Source: Mycosarcoma maydis
Taxonomy: Eukaryota; Basidiomycota; Ustilaginomycetes; Ustilaginales
DNA length: 64,000 bases
Direction: 5' to 3'
NCBI RefSeq assembly: GCF_000328475.2
Contig: NC_026484.1
Span: forward strand, 682,001-746,000
Part shown: positions 52,100 through 61,868 of the stretch, one piece after another
How positions within the stretch are numbered: the first letter of the stretch is position 1
Layout of the letters: every line of letters begins with the position of its first letter
Program-made: the position numbers and the translations under genes
Notes under the pieces: model-generated
Database searches by the model: none
Told to the model about the DNA's origin: nothing
The model's input: the letters and a program-made list of their open reading frames with translations, nothing else

Positions 52100-55000
52100 A
52101 TGTCCTCCTCGACATCCGCTGCTATTCCACCTCAGGCTAACTCGGACGAGTCCAATCCGCTACGAACCCCACCACCACCTTCATCATCAACATCATCGTC
52201 ATCGTCATCCTTGTCGGCGTCGACTGTCTCGACTCCTACACCTCTTGCTGCCGGTGCAACCTCCTCATCTGCAGTCCAGTCCGCTTCCGCTAGCAGTCCT
52301 GATCCTGCTGTCGCATTCATCCCTACCCCTTCATCGTCGTCCGCTCCCGTTACGGCGCAAGTCTCCCCACCCAAAATAACACCAGCAACCCCCTCTTCCT
52401 CCTTCTCACCACCACCACCATCATCGTCATCACCATCCGCCACTGTCTCTGTCTCCTCTTCGCCCCCCACGTCATCTACAATACACCACGCTACCGTATC
52501 AGACCCCACCACAGAAGACATAGATATGGCTGTTTCTACCGTCTCTCATCCCGCGCCCGACCTTGTCCTAACCGACCTTGGCGCATCGTCCAAGCGTATC
52601 ACCCCTCTTGCTTCTGCTACTATCCCTCACAACTCGCCTCAGCTCGAAGGCACGCCACTCAACCCATCTCAGCAGCAGCTTGCTCTGGACGCCCTGGTTC
52701 CTGCTTCAGCCTTGTCCACTTCTTCGCAACCTTTTTCACCGATCTCCAATTCGCCCCAGCCTATGCAACCCACAAAGAGCTCGCCTGCCACTCCTACGTC
52801 TCTCGTCAAGCACAGCGAGCTGACTCCCTCTCCGCGTGATCGTTCAGCCGCTTCGGGATCCGCTTCCTCTTCTACTCCCGCTTCGTCTACCACCCCTGCC
52901 CTGCCACCCAAAGTGGCTCCCGTCATGGCCGGCATGGGCACTCTACCGCCCAACGTCCCTCCTCCTTCCGCCTCTGCCTCTGCCTCTACTTCAGCCTTCT
53001 CAGCCTCTGACACGCTGCGCGCCATCCCTACCAACAAGAACAACCCTGCTTTCCTCAACAAGCTTCGAAGCATGGTGGATGATCCCAACACCGACGAGCT
53101 CATCCGCTGGTCTCCCGACGGCGCCTCCTTCTTCGTACCCAACCACGTCCGTTTCGGTGACCAAGTGCTTCCTCGCTTCTTCAAGCACAATCGCTTCTCC
53201 TCGTTTGTCCGTCAACTCAACATGTACGGCTTCCACAAGGTGCCTCATCTCCAACAGGGCGCGCTCAAGCATGACTCTCCCCAGGAGAGCGAGCTCTGGG
53301 AATTCTCCAATCCCCACTTCCACCGCGATCACCCAGACTGGCTCTCCAAAGTGCAGCGCAAAAAGGGTCCTCGCGACGACAAGGACAACCACGCCGACCG
53401 CGAAGCCAGCGCCACCACTGGCCAGGAACTCATGCATGCCGGCGCTCTCATGCGTACCGATTTCGGCATGAACAACCTTGGCGCCGATGCCAACGCCGAC
53501 GGCGCCCTTCAGCTCGCTAGTGTTCTCAACGCCATCAACGCCATCAAGAATGCTCAAACCAGCATCAGCGCCGATCTACGCCATCTTCAAAACTCCAACC
53601 AGAACCTGTGGCAGGAAGCCGTAGAGTCCCGACAGCGCGCCAAGCGTCAGCAAGAGACCATCAACAAGATCCTTCGTTTTCTCGCCGGCGTTTTCGGTAA
53701 TCAAGAAGACACAGAGACTCCGGTCCCAGGAAAAAAGGTATCTGGAAAAGCTCGTGCTGGAAAAAGAGTTGGCGTAAGACCGCAGCAGCAGCAGCAGCAA
53801 CAACAACAACACCAACAACACCAACAACAACGAAGCAAGAGCCGTCTCATGATAGAGGACGGCAACGCTTCTTCCTCTTCGAGCCACCGTGGCATTCAAG
53901 GCCTGGATCTGCCGCTCGACCAAGAAGAGATCGAAGAGATGCCTTACCATCTTCGATTCCAGGAGGCCAGCAATAGCGACTCGCCCAAAGTCCAAAGCCC
54001 CTCGGCCAACCTTGGCGCTTCAAGGTTCACACAGATCGGCTCACCGCCCAGCAGCTCCAGTGCGGCCGACTTTGGAAGGCAGCTTTCTGAAGCCGTTTCC
54101 ACACCGGGCGGCTCGAGGAGGCTCTCGTCCCAGGCAAGCAACCAGGTGCTCAACGCACTAGCATCGGGCGAGGGCAATGCCTGGCTTGCAAGTCTGTTTG
54201 GTGCCAGCTTGGCCAACCAGGGCTCCAAGTCGACCGGTCCCGCCTCGGGCGGAGGTCTGAAGCTCGATCCACACATGGTGGCCGCCCTTCAGCAGGCATT
54301 GGCGAGTGCTGGTGGTGTCAACAGCGCCAGTGACAACACAGGAGACTACTTTGGCAGTACAACCGGTGCGCCAGCCGATGATGGTTCGTCTCGCTTCTCC
54401 GCTTTCCCGTCGTCTTCTTCCAACGCTTCTGCTGTCTCCTCGTCCAACTCGGCACAGGCCAACGCACTCGGACTGGATGCTGATGCGCTCGCTCGATTTG
54501 GGGCCAGCATCTCGCACGCACTCGTGCAATCGCCGGCTCGCCCAAATCCAAACGCCGGTGCATCCAACACGCAACCAACCAACTACAGTGTCACCTCGCC
54601 CAGCAAAGGCGGATCAGCCAACCTGTTCGATATGGGCAACGACGAGGTAACAAGCAGCGGTAATAACAACCAGCAACTTGCACTGTCGCTGTCTAGAGCA
54701 ACGCGCGATCTGCAGAACACTTCGAGCGACGTGGATCAGGTGCAGAGCAGCATCAACTCGCTCATTCAAGGTCTGCAGGGAATTGCAGGGCAAGCACCGG
54801 CGTCGGCGTCGGCGTCGGCGTCGGATAGAGCAGCGGTGGTGCCGTGGCAGACGACGTCGGGAGCTGCGTTTGATGCGGCGCCGGCGACATTTGGCGATGC
54901 GAGTGGCTCGGCTTCGGTTGGCAACCAGTTCGAAGCGCCTAGTGGTACAACACCGCCTTCGTCGACGGTTGACGTTGGTGCGACGTCTGGTACGAATGCT

Positions 55001-55372
55001 GGCATGGACGATTTCGACGTCGACTCGTTCCTCAGTCAATTTGTTGATTCTTCGCAAGCTCCCGGTGGAGGCGTCACGAGTCCGACACCGAACAACGCAT
55101 ATGGCGAATCGCCCTCGTTTGCCTTTTCGCCTGCCACCACCGCTGCGTTCCTGCATGGCGCTGCAACATCCGCATCGGATCTACCATACGCTCAACAGCT
55201 CACGTCCAAAGCCGAGTCGGGCACCAGCTCCAACAGCTCGAGTAGTCGCTTGAATGGTAAAGCGGATTCCAACGCGCCCAAGAAGAGGAAACCCTCCACG
55301 TCCGGCGTCGAACTCGCCGTCGATGTCGATATGCCCGATAGACCGCTTAAAAAGTCGGGCAGGAAAGCTTGA
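52100..55372 (+). CDS. HSF1: Heat shock transcription factor
   Basis: 1090 residues, intronless, ATG at 52100. The first 305 residues are Ser/Pro/Thr-rich disorder. Residues about 312-420 are the HSF winged-helix DNA-binding domain: PAFLNKLRSMVDD, IRWSPDGASFFV, LPRFFKHNRFSSFVRQLNMY (the recognition helix) and GFHKVPHL. Residues about 474-540 form the hydrophobic-repeat trimerisation coiled coil (LNAINAIKNAQTSI, TINKILRFLAGVFGN). A Gln/His run near residues 562-578 (CAG/CAA codons) and an AS repeat near 900 follow. PKKRKPS near residue 1060 is a likely nuclear signal. HSF binds inverted nGAAn repeats and drives chaperone genes. A single essential HSF is usual in fungi, which supports the symbol; Skn7-type HSF-domain regulators are excluded because no receiver domain is present. 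Confidence 0.92.
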   Translation: MSSSTSAAIPPQANSDESNPLRTPPPPSSSTSSSSSSLSASTVSTPTPLAAGATSSSAVQSASASSPDPAVAFIPTPSSSSAPVTAQVSPPKITPATPSSSFSPPPPSSSSPSATVSVSSSPPTSSTIHHATVSDPTTEDIDMAVSTVSHPAPDLVLTDLGASSKRITPLASATIPHNSPQLEGTPLNPSQQQLALDALVPASALSTSSQPFSPISNSPQPMQPTKSSPATPTSLVKHSELTPSPRDRSAASGSASSSTPASSTTPALPPKVAPVMAGMGTLPPNVPPPSASASASTSAFSASDTLRAIPTNKNNPAFLNKLRSMVDDPNTDELIRWSPDGASFFVPNHVRFGDQVLPRFFKHNRFSSFVRQLNMYGFHKVPHLQQGALKHDSPQESELWEFSNPHFHRDHPDWLSKVQRKKGPRDDKDNHADREASATTGQELMHAGALMRTDFGMNNLGADANADGALQLASVLNAINAIKNAQTSISADLRHLQNSNQNLWQEAVESRQRAKRQQETINKILRFLAGVFGNQEDTETPVPGKKVSGKARAGKRVGVRPQQQQQQQQQHQQHQQQRSKSRLMIEDGNASSSSSHRGIQGLDLPLDQEEIEEMPYHLRFQEASNSDSPKVQSPSANLGASRFTQIGSPPSSSSAADFGRQLSEAVSTPGGSRRLSSQASNQVLNALASGEGNAWLASLFGASLANQGSKSTGPASGGGLKLDPHMVAALQQALASAGGVNSASDNTGDYFGSTTGAPADDGSSRFSAFPSSSSNASAVSSSNSAQANALGLDADALARFGASISHALVQSPARPNPNAGASNTQPTNYSVTSPSKGGSANLFDMGNDEVTSSGNNNQQLALSLSRATRDLQNTSSDVDQVQSSINSLIQGLQGIAGQAPASASASASDRAAVVPWQTTSGAAFDAAPATFGDASGSASVGNQFEAPSGTTPPSSTVDVGATSGTNAGMDDFDVDSFLSQFVDSSQAPGGGVTSPTPNNAYGESPSFAFSPATTAAFLHGAATSASDLPYAQQLTSKAESGTSSNSSSSRLNGKADSNAPKKRKPSTSGVELAVDVDMPDRPLKKSGRKA

Positions 55373-57135
55373 CTGCTTTTTACACACGCTTGGTGGTTGC
55401 TTTTCGTTTGAGCTTATGTATTTCTATCGTCCGAGGCCAATTGCTGTTTATCAACCACTCGAATCGTGAATCATGAATGTCACAAGCAACGTGGTTTTGC
55501 AATCGAGGTGATCCGATCGACGTAGGTAGGCTTGCGGATTTTTGGCGTGCATCGAGCAAGGGACGAGGGCGACGGCGCAGAAGCGGTGGACCATTGGGGC
55601 GAGTGGATTGCACCATCTGGCGTTGTGCTGGATTGCACGGCTTGGCGAGACGGCGTGTCTGGCAAAGACACGGATGCTTCAGCTTGTCAACATGTTTGGC
55701 TTGTAAGCGCAATTGGATTCGTGCTTGCACATGCACTTGGGAATCATGTCGCAGCTGTAGTCGCAGAGGCAGATTCGCTGACTCTATCACGCTCGACGTT
55801 TTTGCGATCGCGGTGCATGCTGAATCTCGCCGTGTTGCGCGTGATTCTCGCGAGTCGGATCGCGTGTTGGCTCGACGTGCGCAAACATGGAGATGCTCTT
55901 GCTGCAAACCTGCTCGTACCGCGACGGCGATGGACCGACATGCACTCGGTTGCACACATGCTTCTGCGCTCGCACCACGTCTCGCGAACGAGCGTGTTGA
56001 CCAGCCTCGATACGGTCTTGGTGTCGACTGTCGGTAGTGGCTCTTGACTTGTATACGCTCTTGAGATGCGACATGGTATGCGGCGGAATGACTTCGGACC
56101 GTCGATATGCATGCCAAATTCGAGTAAAAGTAAACGGGTGACTAGCGCCATGTCACGCACGACACGCGTCGTCGACTGTACGATTGCGCATGCGTCACTC
56201 GCACCGAATAGCCTGGCGCGCTTCGCGATGCGAGCAAGCCAGCGTGCTACCTACACAGCCGCGTATCGACGAATTGGCTTGCATTCACGATTGTAATTCC
56301 ACGATACATGCACGTGAACCAAGCCTGCCGAGAGCGAAACAAGACGTTGGTCTCCACTCAAGCCATGAGACGAGCGCGGCGATCGCGCGTATGTAGACGA
56401 GCACGTAGCTGGCCTAGCCACATGACTTGAGCGTGTGCGCGCTATTGGAGCGTCCATGCCGCCCATCGAATAGCGCAGAGTGACTCTCGTGCAAACGAGA
56501 GAAGCAAAGCCGAACAGAGGCCAAAGAGCGTTGGGCAAGCCAAAGCGGTGCACAGCAAGCGCGTGTCGTCGCGCGCATACCGCAGTCTGCGTTGCGTGTT
56601 GAGCGCGATGCGCAACCAAGTGCACCGCACACATCGCCACATCGGCGCATGCCGAACAAACGGAATCAAGTCAATCAACAGACGCGAGACTCAGTACAGC
56701 GTCGCTGCTTGTGTTTTGTCACTCGAATTCGTCGTGTGTTGAGCCTGCCACTCTGAGCGGTGGCTCGACCATCGTGCTCGCCGCCGCATACCTTGAGGCT
56801 CACACAGCAAGGTGATGCTGGTTTGTGTTTCTCGTGCTCCTGTCTCACCGCCGCTCGAACTCGTCCGTGTTTCCATTTGTCTGTTGGCTCGTTGTCCTGT
56901 CGAGCATCAGTCGTCTGCGCGTCATTCGTGATTGCAGCCAACTTGTTGGTAGTGCGCCATTCCGGCGCGCCACTCTTGAACCACTGCTCATCCACGCTCC
57001 ACAAGAATCGGCAATGATGGCACTCGACTCGACACTCGTCACTCCTGCAGCGCACCGTGACAGCCTCAGTGCAAGCCCGCTTTCGAGCAAATCCCGAATG
57101 CTCATGTTTTGCAACCGCCTTGATTGTTCTATGCG
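55373..57135. other. Convergent region with many overlapping open frames
   Basis: 1.76 kb between the 3' ends of HSF and COQ3. Several frames of 138-248 codons stay open on both strands (55380-56117 and 56675-57421 on minus; 55477-56037 and 55532-56047 on plus). None has a recognisable domain, so G+C-rich, stop-poor composition probably explains them. No RNA gene is seen. Confidence 0.5.
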
Positions 57136-58328
57136 TCAAGAAAGTGGCTTTCGTGCCCAGAAAAAGTAGTTGCATTCGCGCGTGCCAGGCAAGCTGGTCT
57201 GCGACTTTGCCAGTGTCCATGCGCGCTTCCACGGCAAGTAGGCTGTACCCCTCACCTCGAAATGCAGTCGTTCCGGCAATGTCGAGTGCTTGCCGTACCA
57301 CTTTAAGTCGTCTTGAAAGAAATCGACGAGCTCCTGTGGGTTGATGTACTGGTGGTGCGTGTGCGTACCAGGAGTGACGAGACGGAGAACGTCTTCGGCC
57401 ATAAAGATGGTCAGCAACCACGAGAGAGGGGTGCGCGCGATCGTAGACATGAAAAGATGACCACCGGGTTTGACGAGTTTGTCGAGCGAACGAAGGAACT
57501 CGGCAGGTCCATTGACGTGTTCCAGTACCTCCATGGCGCAGACCACGTCAAAGCTGCGATTCTGTGCGACCAGCTCTTCCGCAGTGGAATGCAGGTAGCT
57601 CAGCGAAGCGCCGCCGAGAGCGTGACGACGCGAGAGCAGTGCATCTCGTGCAGCGTGTGTTGTGGCAATACCAATGTTGCTTGCGCTCGCATCGACGCCG
57701 GTTGTACGTGCACCAAGTCGCGCTAGCGATTCCGAGAGAAGTCCTCCTCCACACCCGATATCAGCGACGTCGAGATTGCGCAGAAATTGCGTCTGCCCCA
57801 AGTTGTCCACTGCACTGCGTGCATTTGTCGACGACGTCGGACCGGTGCACGTTGGCGTCTTGCCCGACCGAGCAGAGACTTGTTGCTGAGCCAGCTCGTA
57901 GCCCCATACTTCGTCGAGCTTTTCGCGTACAAATTGAATGCGCACAGCATTCATCGCGTGAAGCAGCCCAAACTCGCCATGCTCATCCCACCATTTCGAA
58001 GAAAGCCGACTGAAATGCTCGATCTCTGATGCGTGCACTGAAGAGGTTTGCGCGCTCTGGCATGCAACGCCATCGCCAGCGCTGGCAGATGAAACAGGCC
58101 GCGAGTCGAGACCATGCTTGGACGATAAAGTAAACGGCCGTGCTGATGCGGTCAGTCTCCTACATGGGTGCACAAAGACAGGAAAGAGGGTCTCAGTTTT
58201 ACTCTTCGGATCTCCAGCGCCACGTTGTCCAGGAAGGCAAACACTCACTGGCAAACCAAGGCAGCGCTGGGGGAGCGCAAGTGCAAGCGCGCAGTCGACC
58301 TAATCGTCGCCGAGTTCATGTCGAGCAT
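57136..58328 (-). CDS. COQ3: Ubiquinone biosynthesis O-methyltransferase, two exons
   Basis: Exon 2 is 58159-57136. A short exon 1 ends at 58249, with ATG at 58328 (MLDMNSAT...) or 58319. The intron begins GTGAGT, ends CCATGTAG and splits a Gln codon. Splicing adds MNSATIRSTARLHLRS, an Arg/Ser/Ala-rich mitochondrial presequence; without it no ATG precedes the conserved domain in this frame. The product has 367 or 364 residues. The class I methyltransferase fold shows VADIGCGGGLLSESLARLG (SAM-binding motif I), TGVDAS, FDVVCAMEVLEHV and PGGHLFMSTI. COQ3 signatures are EIEHFSRLSSKWWDEHGEF and the TPGTHTHHQYINPQEL region. It makes both O-methylations of coenzyme Q on the matrix side of the inner mitochondrial membrane. 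Confidence 0.93.
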
Positions 58329-59146
58329 ATAGTGGCGTGATGAGAATGGACGTTGCAATAATCAAGCAAAACAAGTGGTATAGTAGAAGTACAGAAAGCA
58401 AAGGGAAAAGCTACAGAGATGCAGAGAAAAGGCGGAACTGCGATGCGCACAAAAACAGGCAATCACGAATGTGGGTGAGAAGTAGGTCAGTCTCGGATGC
58501 TCGTTGATCGTTTTAGTGTTGGTGTTGGTGTTTGAATCGAGAACTCGATCGTGCGCTTGGATCAGACTAAGGGAGGATAATAGCGTAAAGGCCTCCACTG
58601 CTATCGGTGTTGTCGGCAATGAAATTGCTTTATTACGACTGGTGCCAGGCAGAATCCAATCATCATTCGGAAGCGGTGTGTGGAAGAGAGATGGAGTGGC
58701 AACTTACGTTTGAGCGATGCTGTTGGTGGAAGAGAGGAAAGGAGAGAGTCAGTTGAGCAGAGTTGGCACTAATTCATCTTTGTTCGCGCTGCTTTGCTCA
58801 TCTGAGAAGAAAACGTGAAACTCACAACAAGAAAAAGCTGCGACGTGCGCTTCGTCGTTGAGCCACTCACGACTCGCGATCGGGAAATACCGATTCGGAA
58901 CTCTCGCGCGAGTGGATAGCAAACCACTGAATTCATATTCGTGATTCGTGATTGGACCCTTGGCCGACATCTCAAAGATTCGTGATTGCATTCGTGCTTC
59001 ACGATGTACGATTCACGATTCACGATTCACGATTCACGATTCGTGATTGCAGCATGCTTGGACACACCTGTTGACGTTGGTTGTCACACCACGACGATCA
59101 GAACTGCTTGAAAGGGAAGAATTTGGATCGTGTCCGGGTGCTCGTA
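58329..59146. promoter_or_regulatory. Divergent promoter region of COQ3 and the HIT gene with heptamer array
   Basis: It holds ATTCGTG x2 near 58938-58951, the array at 59011-59045, an exact TCACGAWTCGTGA dyad at 59034-59046, GTGTTG hexamers near 58516-58533 and a single motif near 58463. The array is about 100 bp upstream of the HIT start. Confidence 0.55.
59011..59046. repeat. 7-bp tandem array, ATTCACG x4 plus ATTCGTG, with 13-bp dyad
   Basis: Four exact ATTCACG units followed in register by ATTCGTG. The last junction makes the fourth exact copy of TCACGAWTCGTGA (59034-59046). It lies between two divergent genes. Confidence 0.92.
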
Positions 59147-59737
59147 ATGACCTCACCTTTCAGCAGCTGCTTTGGGCACTCAAAGCAACCACCATCGTGC
59201 GTCTCGAGCCAAGAAGAGCACCTCAACGACGCATCCGCCACACCAGCGAGTCGTCGAGCCATCGACGGCATCGACGCGGCCAAATGTGTGTTTTGCAACG
59301 TCACGCCTGATCGGTTCAGGATTGTGATCGAAGATGAGAAGCTCATCTGCTTCACCGACCGATCACCTGGCGCAGCGATCCATCTGCTCGTCATTCCACG
59401 CAACCACATTGCCAACGTTCAGAGCCTCACGCACAACCACACTGAACTGGTCCGCCAAATGCAAGCACTCGGCAACAAAGCGCTCGATCTAGTCTCCACA
59501 TCCAACTGCGCGCCGGAAAGAAGATTCGGTTTCCATATTCCACCGATACGCAGCGTCGATCATTTGCACTTACATTGCCTCGAGTTACCGTTCAAGAGCC
59601 AGTGGAAGGCCATCAAGTATCGCCTGGCCGAGCCACCAAATCACAACTATATCAAAGGCTGGTCCTGGTTTGTCGAGTGGCAGCAAACGTGCGCCTTGCT
59701 GAACGCCGGACGCAAAATCAAGATATCTAGCTGCTAG
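59147..59737 (+). CDS. Histidine triad (HIT) family hydrolase, HINT3-like
   Basis: From the first in-frame ATG at 59147, 196 residues; codons upstream reach only a TTG. CVFCNVTPDRF opens the HIT fold with its CxxC pair. GAAIHLLVIPRNHIANV is the central strand-helix segment. The triad is DHLHLHCLEL, with His 139, 141 and 143 (H-x-H-x-H-x-x). HIT proteins cleave nucleotidyl-amine or -ester bonds, such as AMP from lysyl-adenylate, through the middle region of the triad. The C-terminal WKAIKYRLAEPPNHNYIKGW and W-rich helix resemble the HINT3/aprataxin-like clade more than HINT1. The substrate is unknown. Confidence 0.88.
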   Translation: MTSPFSSCFGHSKQPPSCVSSQEEHLNDASATPASRRAIDGIDAAKCVFCNVTPDRFRIVIEDEKLICFTDRSPGAAIHLLVIPRNHIANVQSLTHNHTELVRQMQALGNKALDLVSTSNCAPERRFGFHIPPIRSVDHLHLHCLELPFKSQWKAIKYRLAEPPNHNYIKGWSWFVEWQQTCALLNAGRKIKISSC

Positions 59738-60609
59738 TATTCAAGTCCCTGACAGATACGATCCTACACGACAGATACCCCACTTACCGCCTTGACAAGA
59801 TTCTTAGAATTGTCGCACTTGCACACGACATGCAGAATGATTGAGCTACACAAGAACAAGAGTCGCGATATCTGATTTAAAAAGAATAAAATAGTTGCCT
59901 CCTAGCCGACTCGAACGACTGACCTCTTCATTACTAGTGAAGTGCTCTACCGCTGAGCTAAGGAGGCTTCGATGTTTACCAGAGATTTATCAGCATATAT
60001 GATTAGACAATCTTGCACAAGGAGGATTCGGCTAAGTTGAAATCGCAACCGGCTTTGATGGTTCTAAAGATGCCCTTCGAAAGCTTGAGCAGTCAAGCAG
60101 GACGAGCGAATCTGTGCAGCCGAGGAATTATCGACAGTGGTGTCCTCTTGAGGTCTGCGCCTACCTATTGCGCCTTTCGGAGAGGGTTCGAGCGAGATGG
60201 ACTGGTGCAACGACCAGTGAACTTGACCGCGGCTTGGGGTGGTATGTGCTTAGTTTTACCAAACTGTTGGTCTCGACCGGTTCGTGATTCGGTGAATTTC
60301 AGGTGTAGAGGCGCAGAAATATACGTCAGACGATTTTGAAGATGTTGTGATCTCACTTGTAACCGAGCACGGTCCGTTTGCTCCGTTATTTAAGTCATGA
60401 GCTACTTACGGTGACTTACTTGTACACGTCTTTGTCTTTCAACAAGACCGGTGCATTCGTGATTCACAGATTGGCGTGTGAACCCCTTCAACGCACATAT
60501 ATTCAAGGCAAAAGTAAGACCGCAGACTTCACGATCCGGCACTTTTTTCAGTCCTATCACCTTGATCCGATCTCGCCCTCTTCACTACTTTCAAACTCTT
60601 CGCACCATC
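59738..60609. other. Intergenic region holding a tRNA gene
   Basis: Apart from the tRNA-Thr gene at 59896-59967 no gene is supported. Single TCGTGA motifs lie near 60284 and 60456. The last 100 bp are C/T-rich and probably leader of the hydrolase gene. Confidence 0.6.
59896..59967 (-). tRNA. tRNA-Thr (anticodon AGU)
   Basis: On the minus strand a complete cloverleaf folds: 7-bp acceptor stem GCCTCCT with AGGAGGC, D arm GCTC/GAGC, anticodon arm CTTCA/TGAAG with loop CTAGTAA (anticodon AGT), variable loop AGGTC, T arm with TTCGAGT loop and discriminator A. There is no intron. The box A-like TAGCTCAGCGG and box B-like GTTCGAGTC promoter elements are inside. A34 would be read as inosine, so it should decode ACU and ACC and likely ACA. 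Confidence 0.95.
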
Positions 60610-61724
60610 ATGCCGGTCGACAAACCTCGCACGATCCCACCCGAGATTGACATCCCCAACGGCGGCAAGTCGGAACAATTCTGGATCGAGACCGACTACT
60701 CGGACAAAACTCGCTTCTGGGCCAAACGCTTCTATCCCACTGACGCCAGTGATGCGCAGGTGCAACCCAAGTCCACTACGATCTTCGTTCATGGCTTTGT
60801 GGAGTATGTGGACCGCTATCGCAACATCTTCCGTCTTTGGCCTAGCAAGGGTCACGAGATTCTAGGTTTCGACCAACGTGGTTGGGGAAATACCTGTCGA
60901 TCCTCATCCGATCCTGTCAAAAATTACGGCAACACCACCTGGCCCCAACAGTTCCAGGATCTCGAGCATGTGATTCGCCAGACACGCCAGCGATTGGATG
61001 AGCAATGGGGTGTCAACAAGGTACCCATCTTCCTGCTCGGTCACAGTATGGGCGGTGGCATCGTGACCGCCTTCCACACGCGCAGTCCAGAGTGGATCCA
61101 GCAGCACGGCGCCAACAGTCCGTCGCAGGAGGCCAAGGAGATGGTAGCTGGTGTGATCGCAAGCGCACCATGGCTGACGCTCACCAAGCCGCCTCCGTGG
61201 TTTGTCGTCTGGGGTGCAACCAAGGTGCTATCGCTGATCCCCGAGATGCACTGGAGCGTGGATCTGCTGGGTAAAAACATCTCCAGAGACCCCGTGGTCG
61301 CGAGCAATTTTGAAAACGATCCGCTCTCGGACAAGAAAGTGTATCTCAAGGCGATCCAGGGCCCACTGCAGGGTGGAATCGACATTGTAGACAATGCATA
61401 CGCTCATTGGCCAGAGTCGAAACCGCTACTGGTGCTCCATGGTACTGCCGATCTGGTCACCAGTTACAAGGGTTCACAGAAACTCGTAGAGCGTGTCAAG
61501 GCAAACGACAAGACGCTCAAGCTCTTTGATGGCTTTTATCACGATCTGCTCAACGAGCCTGGCCAGGATAAGGTGATCGTGGGAGAATACGTGCTAAAGT
61601 GAGTTGCACCGCAGAAAATTGCCAAAAGTGGTCGCGATATGCTACTGACCCCTGACGTTTTCTGACCTTTTCTCATTTTCGTTGATGCCTTGCCTGTCGC
61701 AGCTGGTTGGACAGTCACTTGTAG
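60610..61724 (+). CDS. Alpha/beta hydrolase, monoglyceride lipase-like, two exons
   Basis: Exons 60610-61598 and 61703-61724 give 336 residues. The first exon runs into a stop (AAG TGA) that overlaps a donor GTGAGT. Splicing to CTGTCGCAG at 61702 replaces Lys-stop with Asn-Trp-Leu-Asp-Ser-His-Leu-stop, a normal C-terminal helix. The start is the first ATG after a leader ending ACCATC. TIFVHGFVEYVDRY carries the HG oxyanion region and LLGHSMGGG the nucleophile elbow with Ser146. Asp281 (HGTADLVTS) and His311 (FYHDLLNE) complete the triad. HGxxEHxxRY-like spacing and GHSMGG are shared with monoglyceride lipases (yeast Yju3), which release glycerol from monoacylglycerol. The substrate is inferred. 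Confidence 0.9.
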
Positions 61725-61868
61725 ATTGCAACAGCAACTCGACTTTGATCAACAAGATCGCTTCTCATCGTTGTTCTCAGCACGCGAGAGACGCGCGCAC
61801 TTTACGTAGGTATCCGAGTGTCATGACAGTCACATCGTAGAATGTCAGTGTGCATAACAGCGATACGA

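Noticed and set aside
55380..56117. 245-codon minus-strand frame after HSF as a gene
   Set aside because: Arg/Ser/Thr-rich with no domain, overlapped by equally long frames on the other strand. Listed as an observation only.
56675..57421. 248-codon minus-strand frame overlapping the COQ3 3' end
   Set aside because: It overlaps the COQ3 coding region in another frame and shows no family features.
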